Source of the DNA: a virus
Virus record (IMG/VR): IMGVR_UViG_3300008116_006782
Span: 1 to 48,548 of that record
Direction: 5' to 3' (one strand)
Length of the DNA stretch: 48,548 bases
Part shown: piece by piece, positions 22,775-31,794 of the stretch
Layout of the letters: the number at the start of each line of letters is the position of its first letter
Position numbering within the stretch: the stretch's first letter is position 1
Made by a program: the position numbers and the translations under genes
The notes under the pieces: model-generated
What the model was told of the DNA's origin: nothing
The model's database searches: none
Seen by the model: only the letters and a program-made list of their open reading frames with translations

Positions 22775-22784
22775 TATATTTATA
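22775..22784 (+). promoter_or_regulatory. Candidate late-promoter element (TATATTTATA)
   Basis: TATATTTATATA in the 42-nt gap before the gene at 22802. The 8-mer is at 22776-22783, 18 nt from the ATG. Confidence 0.5.
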
Positions 22785-22801
22785 TAGGATTAAGTATACT
22801 T

Positions 22802-23959
22802 ATGGCAGTTTATAGAATATTTTCCGAAAAAGACGCGTTCATTTGGAATGAACAACCTACCCAAAACACAGGTCGTGATGAAATCCTTCAAATTTCAACA
22901 TACAACGATCCTGATTTAGTAAATGGTGGTAACTTAAATTCAATACCCTCAGCAACTAGAGCACTGGTTAAATTTAAACAATCAGACATAGATACTGTTA
23001 TTGATAGAATAGTAAGTCATAGCGCTGTAGCTGCTAACCAATGGTCTGTTCGTTTAGGATTATATTTAGCTAATGCCTCAAATTTACCTCAAGATTACAC
23101 TTTAACAATTAATGCTATTTCTCAATCATGGGAAATGGGTACAGGACGTTTTGCTGATAGACCAAGAACAACAAATGGTGTCTCTTGGACTTATCGTTAT
23201 AATTCTGCCTCATTTGTTGCATGGCAAACTTCAAGTTTCCAAGCAAATGTGACTTCATCAGATAATGGTATTCAAAGAGGAGGAGGAAATTATTTTATTA
23301 ATCCATCAGCATCTGTTACTTTTAATTATACCTCAGATAAAGATTTATCTGTTGTTGTTAGACCAATAGTTGAATTGTGGCATAGCCATAGCGTACATGG
23401 TGGTCCACCTGAGGCATTTGGTAATGAAGGATTTATTATCAAGTATACTGGCAGCCAAGAATTTAATACTGCAAGTATTCAGCAATTGAGTTTCTTTTCA
23501 ATGGATACTCATACCATTTATCCTCCATATTTGGAATTTAGATGGCCTGATGATACTTATAATACAGGATCTAGTCCTACTATTACTAATTCTAATTTTA
23601 TTACTACAATAGGAAATTTACAGCCTGAGCTCCAAGCTCAATCTGTTTACAGATTCCAAATATATACTAGAGATCAATATCCTCCTAGAACGTTCCAAAC
23701 TCAATCTGCTTATTTAAACACCAAACTTTTACCTCCTGAAGTTAGTTATTGGGAATTAAAAGATGCTAATACTGGAGAAGTAATTGTTCCTTTTGGTCCT
23801 TGGACAAAATTAAGCGCAACATCAGAATATAATTATTTTGAATTTTTTGCTAATGGATTTGAGCCAGAAAGATATTACCAAATAATAATTAGAACAACTG
23901 TAGATGATCAAACTATTATAATTGAAAACCCAAACTATTATTTTAAAATAGTTAGATAA
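22802..23959 (+). CDS. Baseplate/tail structural protein, 385 aa
   Basis: Probably a virion protein. The N-terminal 250 residues form a beta-sandwich-like region (YRIFSEKDAFIWNEQ, LVKFKQSDIDTVI, WSVRLGLYLANAS, QSWEMGTGRFAD), the pattern of carbohydrate-binding-like domains. The C-terminal ~110 residues (LQAQSVYRFQIYTRDQYPPR, WELKDANTGEVIVPFGP) form a second beta domain. Its position between gp6-like and the 1889-residue protein suggests a wedge protein in the place of T4 gp7/gp8. I see no enzymatic motif. The stop overlaps the next start (TAATG). Confidence 0.65.
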   Translation: MAVYRIFSEKDAFIWNEQPTQNTGRDEILQISTYNDPDLVNGGNLNSIPSATRALVKFKQSDIDTVIDRIVSHSAVAANQWSVRLGLYLANASNLPQDYTLTINAISQSWEMGTGRFADRPRTTNGVSWTYRYNSASFVAWQTSSFQANVTSSDNGIQRGGGNYFINPSASVTFNYTSDKDLSVVVRPIVELWHSHSVHGGPPEAFGNEGFIIKYTGSQEFNTASIQQLSFFSMDTHTIYPPYLEFRWPDDTYNTGSSPTITNSNFITTIGNLQPELQAQSVYRFQIYTRDQYPPRTFQTQSAYLNTKLLPPEVSYWELKDANTGEVIVPFGPWTKLSATSEYNYFEFFANGFEPERYYQIIIRTTVDDQTIIIENPNYYFKIVR

Positions 23960-24303
23960 TGAGTCAGCAAGTTCAATTAACTAAAAAAGTATATGGAAGA
24001 GGTTTATATCCTCAAGTTGTAGATACTAATTTTACTCAATTAGTACCACCTTCTTCTTCAACTCCTCAGGCACTTACCGTACCTGAATTTTTTGAAGCAT
24101 ATGATAACTTATTTTATGAAATTCCTATAGAGGGAGATATTAATTCTCATGCTTACTTAGTAGCTAGAAGCTCTGAATATATTGGAGCAATAGTTCAAAA
24201 TGATGAGATAAACGGACTATTAGAAGAAATTAATTCCTTAAGACAAGAACTTTTGGATGCCAACAAAACAATTTTAGATTTGACGACAAATAATGCAGGT
24301 TAA
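23959..24303 (+). CDS. Small tail protein with C-terminal coiled coil, 114 aa
   Basis: Residues 1-50 are Pro/Ser/Gln-rich. 50-85 form a folded segment (YDNLFYEIPIEGDINSHAYL), and the last 30 (INSLRQELLDANKTILDLT) are a heptad coiled coil. It overlaps both neighbours by one base. It is likely an adaptor or chaperone for the following giant protein; inferred from position. Confidence 0.6.
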   Translation: MSQQVQLTKKVYGRGLYPQVVDTNFTQLVPPSSSTPQALTVPEFFEAYDNLFYEIPIEGDINSHAYLVARSSEYIGAIVQNDEINGLLEEINSLRQELLDANKTILDLTTNNAG

Positions 24304-27300
24304 TGGAAAATATTAATGTTCAAAATATAAATTACGTAGCGGTACCTGAAAACCAAGAATATACTCCTAAAGATCAGGGAGTATTAAACTCGATTTTCAT
24401 AACTAAAAATTTTGGTTTAGATACTGATTATGTTGAGAACTTTGTTTATTCTCCTTCTGGTGAATTACTATCTTCTAATTATAATTTTACAGATTATAAC
24501 GTATTATCTACATTTGAAGAATCAAGTACGTTTAATCAATTAGTTATGTCTCCTGAAGAAGATGTCAAAAGAAATGGCATTAATCAGGGTACAGTAAATT
24601 CAATTTATTATTTTTACAGAAAACTATTTAATAGTTCTTCAAGTAGAAAGTTTTTAATTAAAGATATTTCTAGTAATAGAACAGAATTACGTGTTATTCT
24701 TCCATCAGTATCAGTAGATGATTTACAATTAGACTTTATTGGATGGGCAGATTTAGTTAATTCTAGAAATTATTATAGCGATTTTGTTCTTAATTTTAGC
24801 GATAATCTTACATTAATTGGTGTAAATATTGCTTTTGAAGATGGTTTAGTTCCTACTTTATTAATTAAATTATACGAACCTCTCCCTCCTCAATTTGAAA
24901 TTAATGATTCATTTTGGTTAGTAGAAGAGGTATCTGATCCTATTACTTATGAAGTTACAATTCAACAAGAGTTTGTAAATGTAATAGAATCAACACAATT
25001 AAGAGGTCCAAATATCACTATTGATATTGAGGATAAACCAAACTTATCTACAGAAAAAATTAATTTAGATAAATTACGTTCTACAGAAGTAACTTCATCA
25101 TTCCAACAATTAATATCTTTATTTGATGAAACAAGTGCTGATATTAATATAGAATATGAAAATCCAGACGGATCAACTGCATTTGACAATTTCGTTCACT
25201 TCTCTTCTGCTGAAGAACGTTTAACAAATTTTAGATATAAATTATCATTAATAGAAGGTTATCAAAGCGACATTAACGCTTTAGATAATGTAATTGCTTC
25301 ACCTTATGTCTCTCAAAGTAAAGCTCCTATACAAGCTAAAATTGATGACATAATTAAGAATTTTGATAATTACGAATATTTTTTATATTATGCTTCATCA
25401 TCAGCCGCTTGGCCTAAAGTGAATGCATCTCAACCTTATGTATTATATCCAATAACCAGTTCAACAGCGTTAACTTGGTTTGGTAATACTACTTATAATT
25501 CTGCTTACTACGGAGGACAAATATTAAGTGCTTCTGTGTATGATAGCAATAATTTCAACTACGTTTGGAATACAATGCCTTCCTACATAACAACTGACCC
25601 TCAAAATCAAATTGTTCAGTTGTTTATTTCAATGTTAGGTCAACACTATGATTATCTTTGGACTTATATTAAAGCAATCACTGATATCCAGAGTGGTGAT
25701 AATAGATTAGAGCATGGTATTTCAAAAGATTTAGTAGGTGCTGCTTTACAATCTTTTGGTATTAAATTATATGGTAATAATCGTAATAATGAAGACATTT
25801 ATACTGCTCTTTTAGGTATAACACCTTCAGGTTCATTATTACCATCAACAGGTTCATTATTAATTACTAATTACGTTACTGCTTCATATCAAACAACTCC
25901 AGATAGTGATTTAGTAGCTGAAGGATACAAACGTTTATATCACAACTTACCTTATTTGTTAAAAGCAAAAGGTACTTATAATGGTTTAAGAGCGTTAATG
26001 AATTGTTTTGGTATTCCTCCAACTTTACTCCGTGTTGATGAATATGGTGGAAATATTAAAACAACAAGTTCAATAGAAACATACTTTGAACGTTTTGCAT
26101 TCCAAACAGATTTTCAAGGATATGGTAATGTAAATGTTCCTTGGTTACCATCATTAGCACAGTTTATTGATACAGGTGATCCAAATTTAATGCCTGATGC
26201 TATTGAATTTAGAATAAAAACCCCAGGTATTCCTTCAACAGGAAGTTTTACAGAACCAGTATTCCAAGTAGGTGCAGGAACTGATTTTAGATTTGGTATT
26301 AGACTTGCTTATAGTCAATCTTATAACAATTATGTAAGTGGAACTATTACATCTCCTGCTTCACCATATTATGGACAGCGATTAGGAAATAATTTCCAAG
26401 AATATGGTTTAATGCAATTAGTAATGTCTGGTTCTCAAGGATATTGCTATAGTACTCCTGTTTACTTACCTTTCTATAATGGTAAGTGGTGGAGTATTTT
26501 ATTATACAGAGAAAATCCTGCTTCTGACAATATATCAAACAACACATATTGGTTAGTAGCTAAAAATTCAATCTATACAGGTGAAGATGGAACCTCTATT
26601 GGATTCCAAGCATCATCCTCGATTTATGTAATGGGTGCTGTTTCATCTTCTTATAATAATTCTTGGAACTATTATGATCCTACTCCTGTTGCTTCTGCTT
26701 CATTAATTCCAACTGATGCCTATTTAGGTGGTACTGGAAGTAATAATGTATTAGCTCCAAACGGAGTTGGATTTACAGGTTCATTCCAAGATTTAAGATA
26801 TTGGAGAAGAACTCTTGGATTAGAATCATTTAACAAACACGTATTGAACCCAATGTCTATTCAAAATAATGAATATTCAGGTTCAAACGATGCTTATAAC
26901 GATTTAGTATTCCGTTTAGGTTTAGGTAACGATTTAATGGCTACTCCTGATGGTCTTACTTTTACGGGTAGTGGTTATAGTGTAGATCCTTATGGAAATG
27001 CTTTTTATACAACAGCTTCATATACTGCGTCAGATGCTTTTTTACAATCAATTCACCCAGCGATTACAGGTACTGTTACTCCAACAGCCTCATTTATATT
27101 TCCTCTTAACCCATCCGGATATACTATTGACTTGTATAATGTTGGTACGTATCAGCTTATTATAAGTGGTAGCCCTTCAGGTTCTTATGGTAGTTCTTCT
27201 TATAGTGGAAGTTACTATACAGGTTCTACACAATATGATTTATATACACTATCATTTGGTATAAACAATTCTGGAAGCCAAGGTGATACTACTTATTATG

Positions 27301-29972
27301 CTTTACAATCAGCTCCTAATGTAGGTGCTATTTCTCCAGTTGATGAGAAAGTAAGAATTATAGAACAAAATTTAGCAACAGGAAGTACCTTATCGCCTTT
27401 TATAAGTATAACTCAACCACAACTTAATCCATTAACTCCAGATTTTCCATATTTGGACGTAAGTTTATCCCCTCAAAACTCAATTGATTATGATATTATC
27501 AATCAGTTAGGTTATTGGAATATTGATGAATATATAGGTAATCCTTTGGATGCTTCAAGTACTTATTATCAAAGTCTTGCTACATTTAGAAATTATTACT
27601 TTAAAAAATATATTCAAAAGTATAATGTAACAGACATAATGAGATTGTTAGGATATTTTGATAACTCATTATTCAAAATGATCAAAGATTGGGTTCCAGG
27701 TCGTGCGGCTTTAGCTTCTGGTGTTATTATTAGACCTAATTTACTTGAAAGAGTTAAAACTCAAAGATTTGAACCTGATTTTTATACAGGTAGTTATTAT
27801 ACAGGTTCTATTTTAATGGAAGAAATTTCTGGTAGTTATAGCTATCAAGTAGATGAACTTACATTCAACTCTGATCATGCTAATGTAGCACCAAACGTTC
27901 CTACTCATAATAACCCAAGTCAGTCTGTATTCACTAACGAATCAGGAATATATGCTTATACTATTACTGATCAAAGAGCTCAATTTACAGGCCAATATGG
28001 AGGAAGTGAAGTTGTAGTTTATAACCAACCTACTTCTAGTATGGTAATGGAACCAAATAATTTGGATTTTCTTGATATGCCTTCCGCATCTCAAGTTCCA
28101 ACAGCAGTTACATATTCTGCTTTACCGTTCTTACCTACATTAAATACAGTTAATGCTGCTAGAACTACTAACAAACAATTAGATATAGATTATTCATCTA
28201 ACCCTAATGTGGCTGTAAATAATACTTTTATTACAGGAAGATTTGGAGGTAGTTTAACAGGATCAACAGGTGCTCCTCCAAATTCACAATTAGCACTTGC
28301 TTTATCACAACAATCATCTTCATTCTTAAATGCTCCTGTTCAAGATAGTAATTATACTACTACTCCAATAGTTGATTCTAGATATGATGGTGTAAAATTA
28401 ATAGCAAGAACTTATAACACTTATTCTGTAGGTGATATATCATATGGTAGTTCACCAGTTATTAGTAAAAATTCTATTTATTTTGCTTACTTTAAAGAAG
28501 TAGTAGCAACTGGTTCTAGCATGATGGTAGACACAGCATCTACAACTCCTTACATTAGTAACGTTTATATAAAATATTTAATTGATGCTGAATCAAATGC
28601 TCTTGAATTAACAAAACAAAATAAAAATGTTTTTGCTGTTCAAGAAATATATAATAACCAACAAGCAGTTATTTCATTATTTAATAACCAACAACCATCA
28701 AATCAAAAATTCTTAGATGGTTTACAAAATATATATGCTGGTGGATTTAAGTATACTCCTATTTCTTATAATCCATTAGCTGCTACTTCATTAGAATATA
28801 ATCTTACAGCTTCAGTAGTAATAAGTACTCCTCAAGCAGGTGAAACAGGATTATATACTGCTGCTGGTGCTCCTGGAGGAGTTGTTCCATCAACTGTTGG
28901 AATTTCAAGTAGTATGAATTGGTACCCATACTATCCTCCTTACAATTCAGGAGTAATGACACTTTACCCTACTTTCTCTGTTACAAGAACAGGTGCTTTA
29001 GCAGGTGCTTATTTAAATCAGGCGGTAAACGTTTATGTAGGATTTTCATCTTCATTTGATATCAGATTTTACACATATAACGGAACTAGCCCAGGAAATC
29101 CAAGTGTATTTTTAGGTGGATATTCTTTAAATAATGTATTTTCTGCCTCATATTCTTCATACACAACAGTATATGGAACTTTTTATGGAGACGCATATGC
29201 TATTTCTATACCTGCAGGTGTTAATTCTGTAACATATGTAGCTCCTCCTCTTTATGTTTATGTAGATGGAGATCTTACAACTTTTGGATATTCTCAATAT
29301 AGTCTTTATGGAGGGTCTAATACTTTAGGATTATCTGATCTTGCTTTATCAAATACCTATGCTATTACTCTACAAGCAACTTCTCAAGTTACTCAAATCA
29401 TTTCAGGAGTAATAGATCCTGGGTTTGATGCTGGTGGAGGTCAAAAATATTTCTTTAAAAGAAATTTAACAGGTTCATATAACTATCTTACAGCTTCTGA
29501 TTCAATGTCTTATTGGTATGGAACATATATCCAATCAAGATCATTAGCTATGTCTCAAAGTGGATATGAAGTTATTGAAGAACCATTTACAATTAACAGA
29601 GGTGACTTATTTAGATTTTATGAAGCCGCTAGTGATACATGGCCAAGAGCTCTTGAACGTGAAGTAAAAAGTGTGTATATCCCTACAGCAGGTGAATATT
29701 CAGCAGGTAAAAGAATGATTATTGAGTTTGATGAACAAGTTGACCCAAGAGCATGTTATGATTTTGTAACTTCTGGTTCAGATGATTGTTACCAAGTCCA
29801 AAAATTCGTCGTAATGAAGAAAACACCTGATGAAACTAACGTTACTCTTGATTATCAAAAACAACCAGGTTTAACTTCTGATGGTATTATTTTACCAGCC
29901 GATGCTCCTACATCATTAAGAGATGAAGCAGGTAACATTGTAAAACAACTGAAAGCACAAAACTTGATTTAA
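24303..29972 (+). CDS. Giant baseplate/tail protein (1889 aa) with LamG/ConA-like lectin domain
   Basis: The largest gene of the window. The N-terminal ~450 residues are a mixed structural region. The central part (~440-600) is helical (LFISMLGQHYDYLWTYI, GYKRLYHNLPYLLKAKGTYN), a pattern common in wedge proteins. Residues ~640-860 look like a concanavalin/LamG-type domain (DAIEFRIKTPG at the start, GSFQDLRYWRRTLGLESF at the end). The rest contains many GSYYTGS-type Gly/Ser/Tyr repeats and beta regions. Position after the gp6-like gene suggests the gp7/gp10 role in the wedge, with a glycan-binding module added. Function is inferred. Confidence 0.65.
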   Translation: MENINVQNINYVAVPENQEYTPKDQGVLNSIFITKNFGLDTDYVENFVYSPSGELLSSNYNFTDYNVLSTFEESSTFNQLVMSPEEDVKRNGINQGTVNSIYYFYRKLFNSSSSRKFLIKDISSNRTELRVILPSVSVDDLQLDFIGWADLVNSRNYYSDFVLNFSDNLTLIGVNIAFEDGLVPTLLIKLYEPLPPQFEINDSFWLVEEVSDPITYEVTIQQEFVNVIESTQLRGPNITIDIEDKPNLSTEKINLDKLRSTEVTSSFQQLISLFDETSADINIEYENPDGSTAFDNFVHFSSAEERLTNFRYKLSLIEGYQSDINALDNVIASPYVSQSKAPIQAKIDDIIKNFDNYEYFLYYASSSAAWPKVNASQPYVLYPITSSTALTWFGNTTYNSAYYGGQILSASVYDSNNFNYVWNTMPSYITTDPQNQIVQLFISMLGQHYDYLWTYIKAITDIQSGDNRLEHGISKDLVGAALQSFGIKLYGNNRNNEDIYTALLGITPSGSLLPSTGSLLITNYVTASYQTTPDSDLVAEGYKRLYHNLPYLLKAKGTYNGLRALMNCFGIPPTLLRVDEYGGNIKTTSSIETYFERFAFQTDFQGYGNVNVPWLPSLAQFIDTGDPNLMPDAIEFRIKTPGIPSTGSFTEPVFQVGAGTDFRFGIRLAYSQSYNNYVSGTITSPASPYYGQRLGNNFQEYGLMQLVMSGSQGYCYSTPVYLPFYNGKWWSILLYRENPASDNISNNTYWLVAKNSIYTGEDGTSIGFQASSSIYVMGAVSSSYNNSWNYYDPTPVASASLIPTDAYLGGTGSNNVLAPNGVGFTGSFQDLRYWRRTLGLESFNKHVLNPMSIQNNEYSGSNDAYNDLVFRLGLGNDLMATPDGLTFTGSGYSVDPYGNAFYTTASYTASDAFLQSIHPAITGTVTPTASFIFPLNPSGYTIDLYNVGTYQLIISGSPSGSYGSSSYSGSYYTGSTQYDLYTLSFGINNSGSQGDTTYYALQSAPNVGAISPVDEKVRIIEQNLATGSTLSPFISITQPQLNPLTPDFPYLDVSLSPQNSIDYDIINQLGYWNIDEYIGNPLDASSTYYQSLATFRNYYFKKYIQKYNVTDIMRLLGYFDNSLFKMIKDWVPGRAALASGVIIRPNLLERVKTQRFEPDFYTGSYYTGSILMEEISGSYSYQVDELTFNSDHANVAPNVPTHNNPSQSVFTNESGIYAYTITDQRAQFTGQYGGSEVVVYNQPTSSMVMEPNNLDFLDMPSASQVPTAVTYSALPFLPTLNTVNAARTTNKQLDIDYSSNPNVAVNNTFITGRFGGSLTGSTGAPPNSQLALALSQQSSSFLNAPVQDSNYTTTPIVDSRYDGVKLIARTYNTYSVGDISYGSSPVISKNSIYFAYFKEVVATGSSMMVDTASTTPYISNVYIKYLIDAESNALELTKQNKNVFAVQEIYNNQQAVISLFNNQQPSNQKFLDGLQNIYAGGFKYTPISYNPLAATSLEYNLTASVVISTPQAGETGLYTAAGAPGGVVPSTVGISSSMNWYPYYPPYNSGVMTLYPTFSVTRTGALAGAYLNQAVNVYVGFSSSFDIRFYTYNGTSPGNPSVFLGGYSLNNVFSASYSSYTTVYGTFYGDAYAISIPAGVNSVTYVAPPLYVYVDGDLTTFGYSQYSLYGGSNTLGLSDLALSNTYAITLQATSQVTQIISGVIDPGFDAGGGQKYFFKRNLTGSYNYLTASDSMSYWYGTYIQSRSLAMSQSGYEVIEEPFTINRGDLFRFYEAASDTWPRALEREVKSVYIPTAGEYSAGKRMIIEFDEQVDPRACYDFVTSGSDDCYQVQKFVVMKKTPDETNVTLDYQKQPGLTSDGIILPADAPTSLRDEAGNIVKQLKAQNLI

Positions 29973-29987
29973 AAATTATAAAAACAT

Positions 29988-29997
29988 TATATTTATA
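29988..29997 (+). promoter_or_regulatory. Candidate late-promoter element (TATATTTATA)
   Basis: TATATTTATATA 18-19 nt ahead of the ATG at 30016. A TTG lies 24 nt upstream (29964), one base more than in P1-P6. Confidence 0.5.
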
Positions 29998-30015
29998 TAT
30001 AGTAAACATTAAAAA

Positions 30016-30678
30016 ATGGGATATTTAAATTCAACTACAGTAACAGTAGATGCAATTCTAACAACAAAAGGTAGACAGTTATTAGCAGCAAATGATGGTT
30101 CATTTAGAATCACTCAATTTGCTTTATCTGATGATGAGATTGATTATACTTTATACAACCCTAATCACCCTTCGGGTTCTGCTTTCTATGGTGAAGCTAT
30201 TGAGGCGATGCCAATTATTGAAGCATTCCCTGATGAAACACAAATCATGAAGTATAAATTATTTACTGCTCCTCGTGGAACAGCTAAATTACCAGTAATC
30301 GATATTGGTTATGCTTCAATTACGTTAAAACAAGGTGCTACATTATCAATTACACCTCAGACACTTAACTATTTAGGTGCTGCTACTACATTCGAATCTT
30401 CTGGTTATACAGCCACTATAGGTGATGTTAGAACATTATCTCAATTTAATGGTGTAGGTATTAATACACCTGAAGTAGCTGCTTTAAATGTTTCTACAAC
30501 AGTAGGAACTATAGTAAGTAAAACAGTAATAGGTACTACAATCAATATGACTGGTACAACTGTAAATGCCTTATTTGGTTCCTCAGCAACTGCTCTTTAT
30601 ACTCAATTAATTATCACAGGTAGAGATTCAGGTGCTCGTTTAACAATTCCCGTAACAATTACAAAAGTAACACAATAA
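30016..30678 (+). CDS. Tail/baseplate structural protein, 220 aa
   Basis: Family not recognised by name. The N-terminus (GYLNSTTVTVDAILTTKGR, QLLAANDGSFRITQFALSD) is a pattern I associate with proteins in the baseplate/fibre region of other T4-like phages. The C-terminal half is Thr/Val-rich beta structure (GTTINMTGTTVNALFG, GARLTIPVTITKV). It has its own candidate late element and is followed 6 nt later by a related structural gene. It is probably a fibre-attachment protein. Confidence 0.6.
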   Translation: MGYLNSTTVTVDAILTTKGRQLLAANDGSFRITQFALSDDEIDYTLYNPNHPSGSAFYGEAIEAMPIIEAFPDETQIMKYKLFTAPRGTAKLPVIDIGYASITLKQGATLSITPQTLNYLGAATTFESSGYTATIGDVRTLSQFNGVGINTPEVAALNVSTTVGTIVSKTVIGTTINMTGTTVNALFGSSATALYTQLIITGRDSGARLTIPVTITKVTQ

Positions 30679-30684
30679 TAAAAT

Positions 30685-31791
30685 ATGAGCTACGTACAAT
30701 TTAATCCTGAAGATTTTGTAGTAAGTGCAGATTCGGTTACGACTACTTTGTGGTCGAATGCTACTCCTACATTAACTACATTTTTTACTTCATCAACAGG
30801 AGTAGGTGGAACCACTACTGGTTCTGCTAATTACTTAAATGTATATAATGTAGACCCTGCTGTATCAGCAAGTGCTGAAATTCAATTTTCAATTGCCTAT
30901 GGCCGTGTAGATAGTTCAGGTTCCGCTCCTTTTAATTTATTAGTTCCACAAAATACTCCTACAAGAGTAACTTACGGACAATATAGAACATTAGTTAATG
31001 GAGACGAAAATACAAATTTTAACTTTGGTTTAAACAATACAAGTTCAACAGATTTGTATGTACTTAACATTGAAAGAGCTCGTTATAAAGATCATTTATT
31101 CTTAGGTACATTTAACTTAAGATTATCTTGTTTAGGTGGTGGAGGTAATTTACCTACTCCTCATACAGGATCTATTGTATTAACAAATAATAGCAATAAC
31201 GTATCAACAGTTACTTACTGTGATGCAGGTAGAGTTTATGATATTGTAAGTGGTACAAATGGTACTGCTGTTACAACAGCATATTTCCCTGGCGTATCTG
31301 CTGGTTACACTCCTTCTGGTTCTTACGGTTGGTATTTACCTGATGTTGGTTTAATTTTATTAAATCCAAGAGCATTAGCATTACCATTCGTTTCAGGTGG
31401 TGTTAATATTCAACCATATTCATCTTCAGTTGCTACAACAAATAATAGTGATTTAACAGGACCTTCAGGTTCCGTTGCTAAATTATTCCAATCTATTTCT
31501 GGTTCACTAAATTCAGGTTCATTCCAAATTAATAGTGAAGAACAAATCAGTTCGGATTATGTGTTTGTAAGAGTAACAAACTCAGAATTTAACTACTCAA
31601 CTAATCCATCTATCATTAGTGGTAGTGGTGAATTTGTTTATCCTTCATTAGTAAATAATCCTCAAACATATCCAACAACAGTAGGATTATATAATGATAA
31701 TAACGAATTATTAGCAGTAGCTAAATTGTCAAAAGCCCTACCGAAGGACTTTACAAAAGAAATATATATTCGTGTTAAGTTAGACTTCTAA
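30685..31791 (+). CDS. Tail-fibre/structural protein, 368 aa
   Basis: Rich in Ser, Thr, Gly and Asn, with beta-strand patterns throughout, including short SGS-type spacers. The C-terminal ~85 residues (from YVFVRVTNSEFNYSTNPS to KEIYIRVKLDF) match the 101-residue protein at 34841 in spacing and key residues: NEFN/NSEFN, PSI, TTVG(L/I)YN, NELL(A/L)V(A/G)KLS. They are therefore one shared domain. It lies between two other fibre-like genes. A fibre or fibre-capping role is inferred. Confidence 0.6.
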   Translation: MSYVQFNPEDFVVSADSVTTTLWSNATPTLTTFFTSSTGVGGTTTGSANYLNVYNVDPAVSASAEIQFSIAYGRVDSSGSAPFNLLVPQNTPTRVTYGQYRTLVNGDENTNFNFGLNNTSSTDLYVLNIERARYKDHLFLGTFNLRLSCLGGGGNLPTPHTGSIVLTNNSNNVSTVTYCDAGRVYDIVSGTNGTAVTTAYFPGVSAGYTPSGSYGWYLPDVGLILLNPRALALPFVSGGVNIQPYSSSVATTNNSDLTGPSGSVAKLFQSISGSLNSGSFQINSEEQISSDYVFVRVTNSEFNYSTNPSIISGSGEFVYPSLVNNPQTYPTTVGLYNDNNELLAVAKLSKALPKDFTKEIYIRVKLDF

Positions 31792-31794
31792 TGA

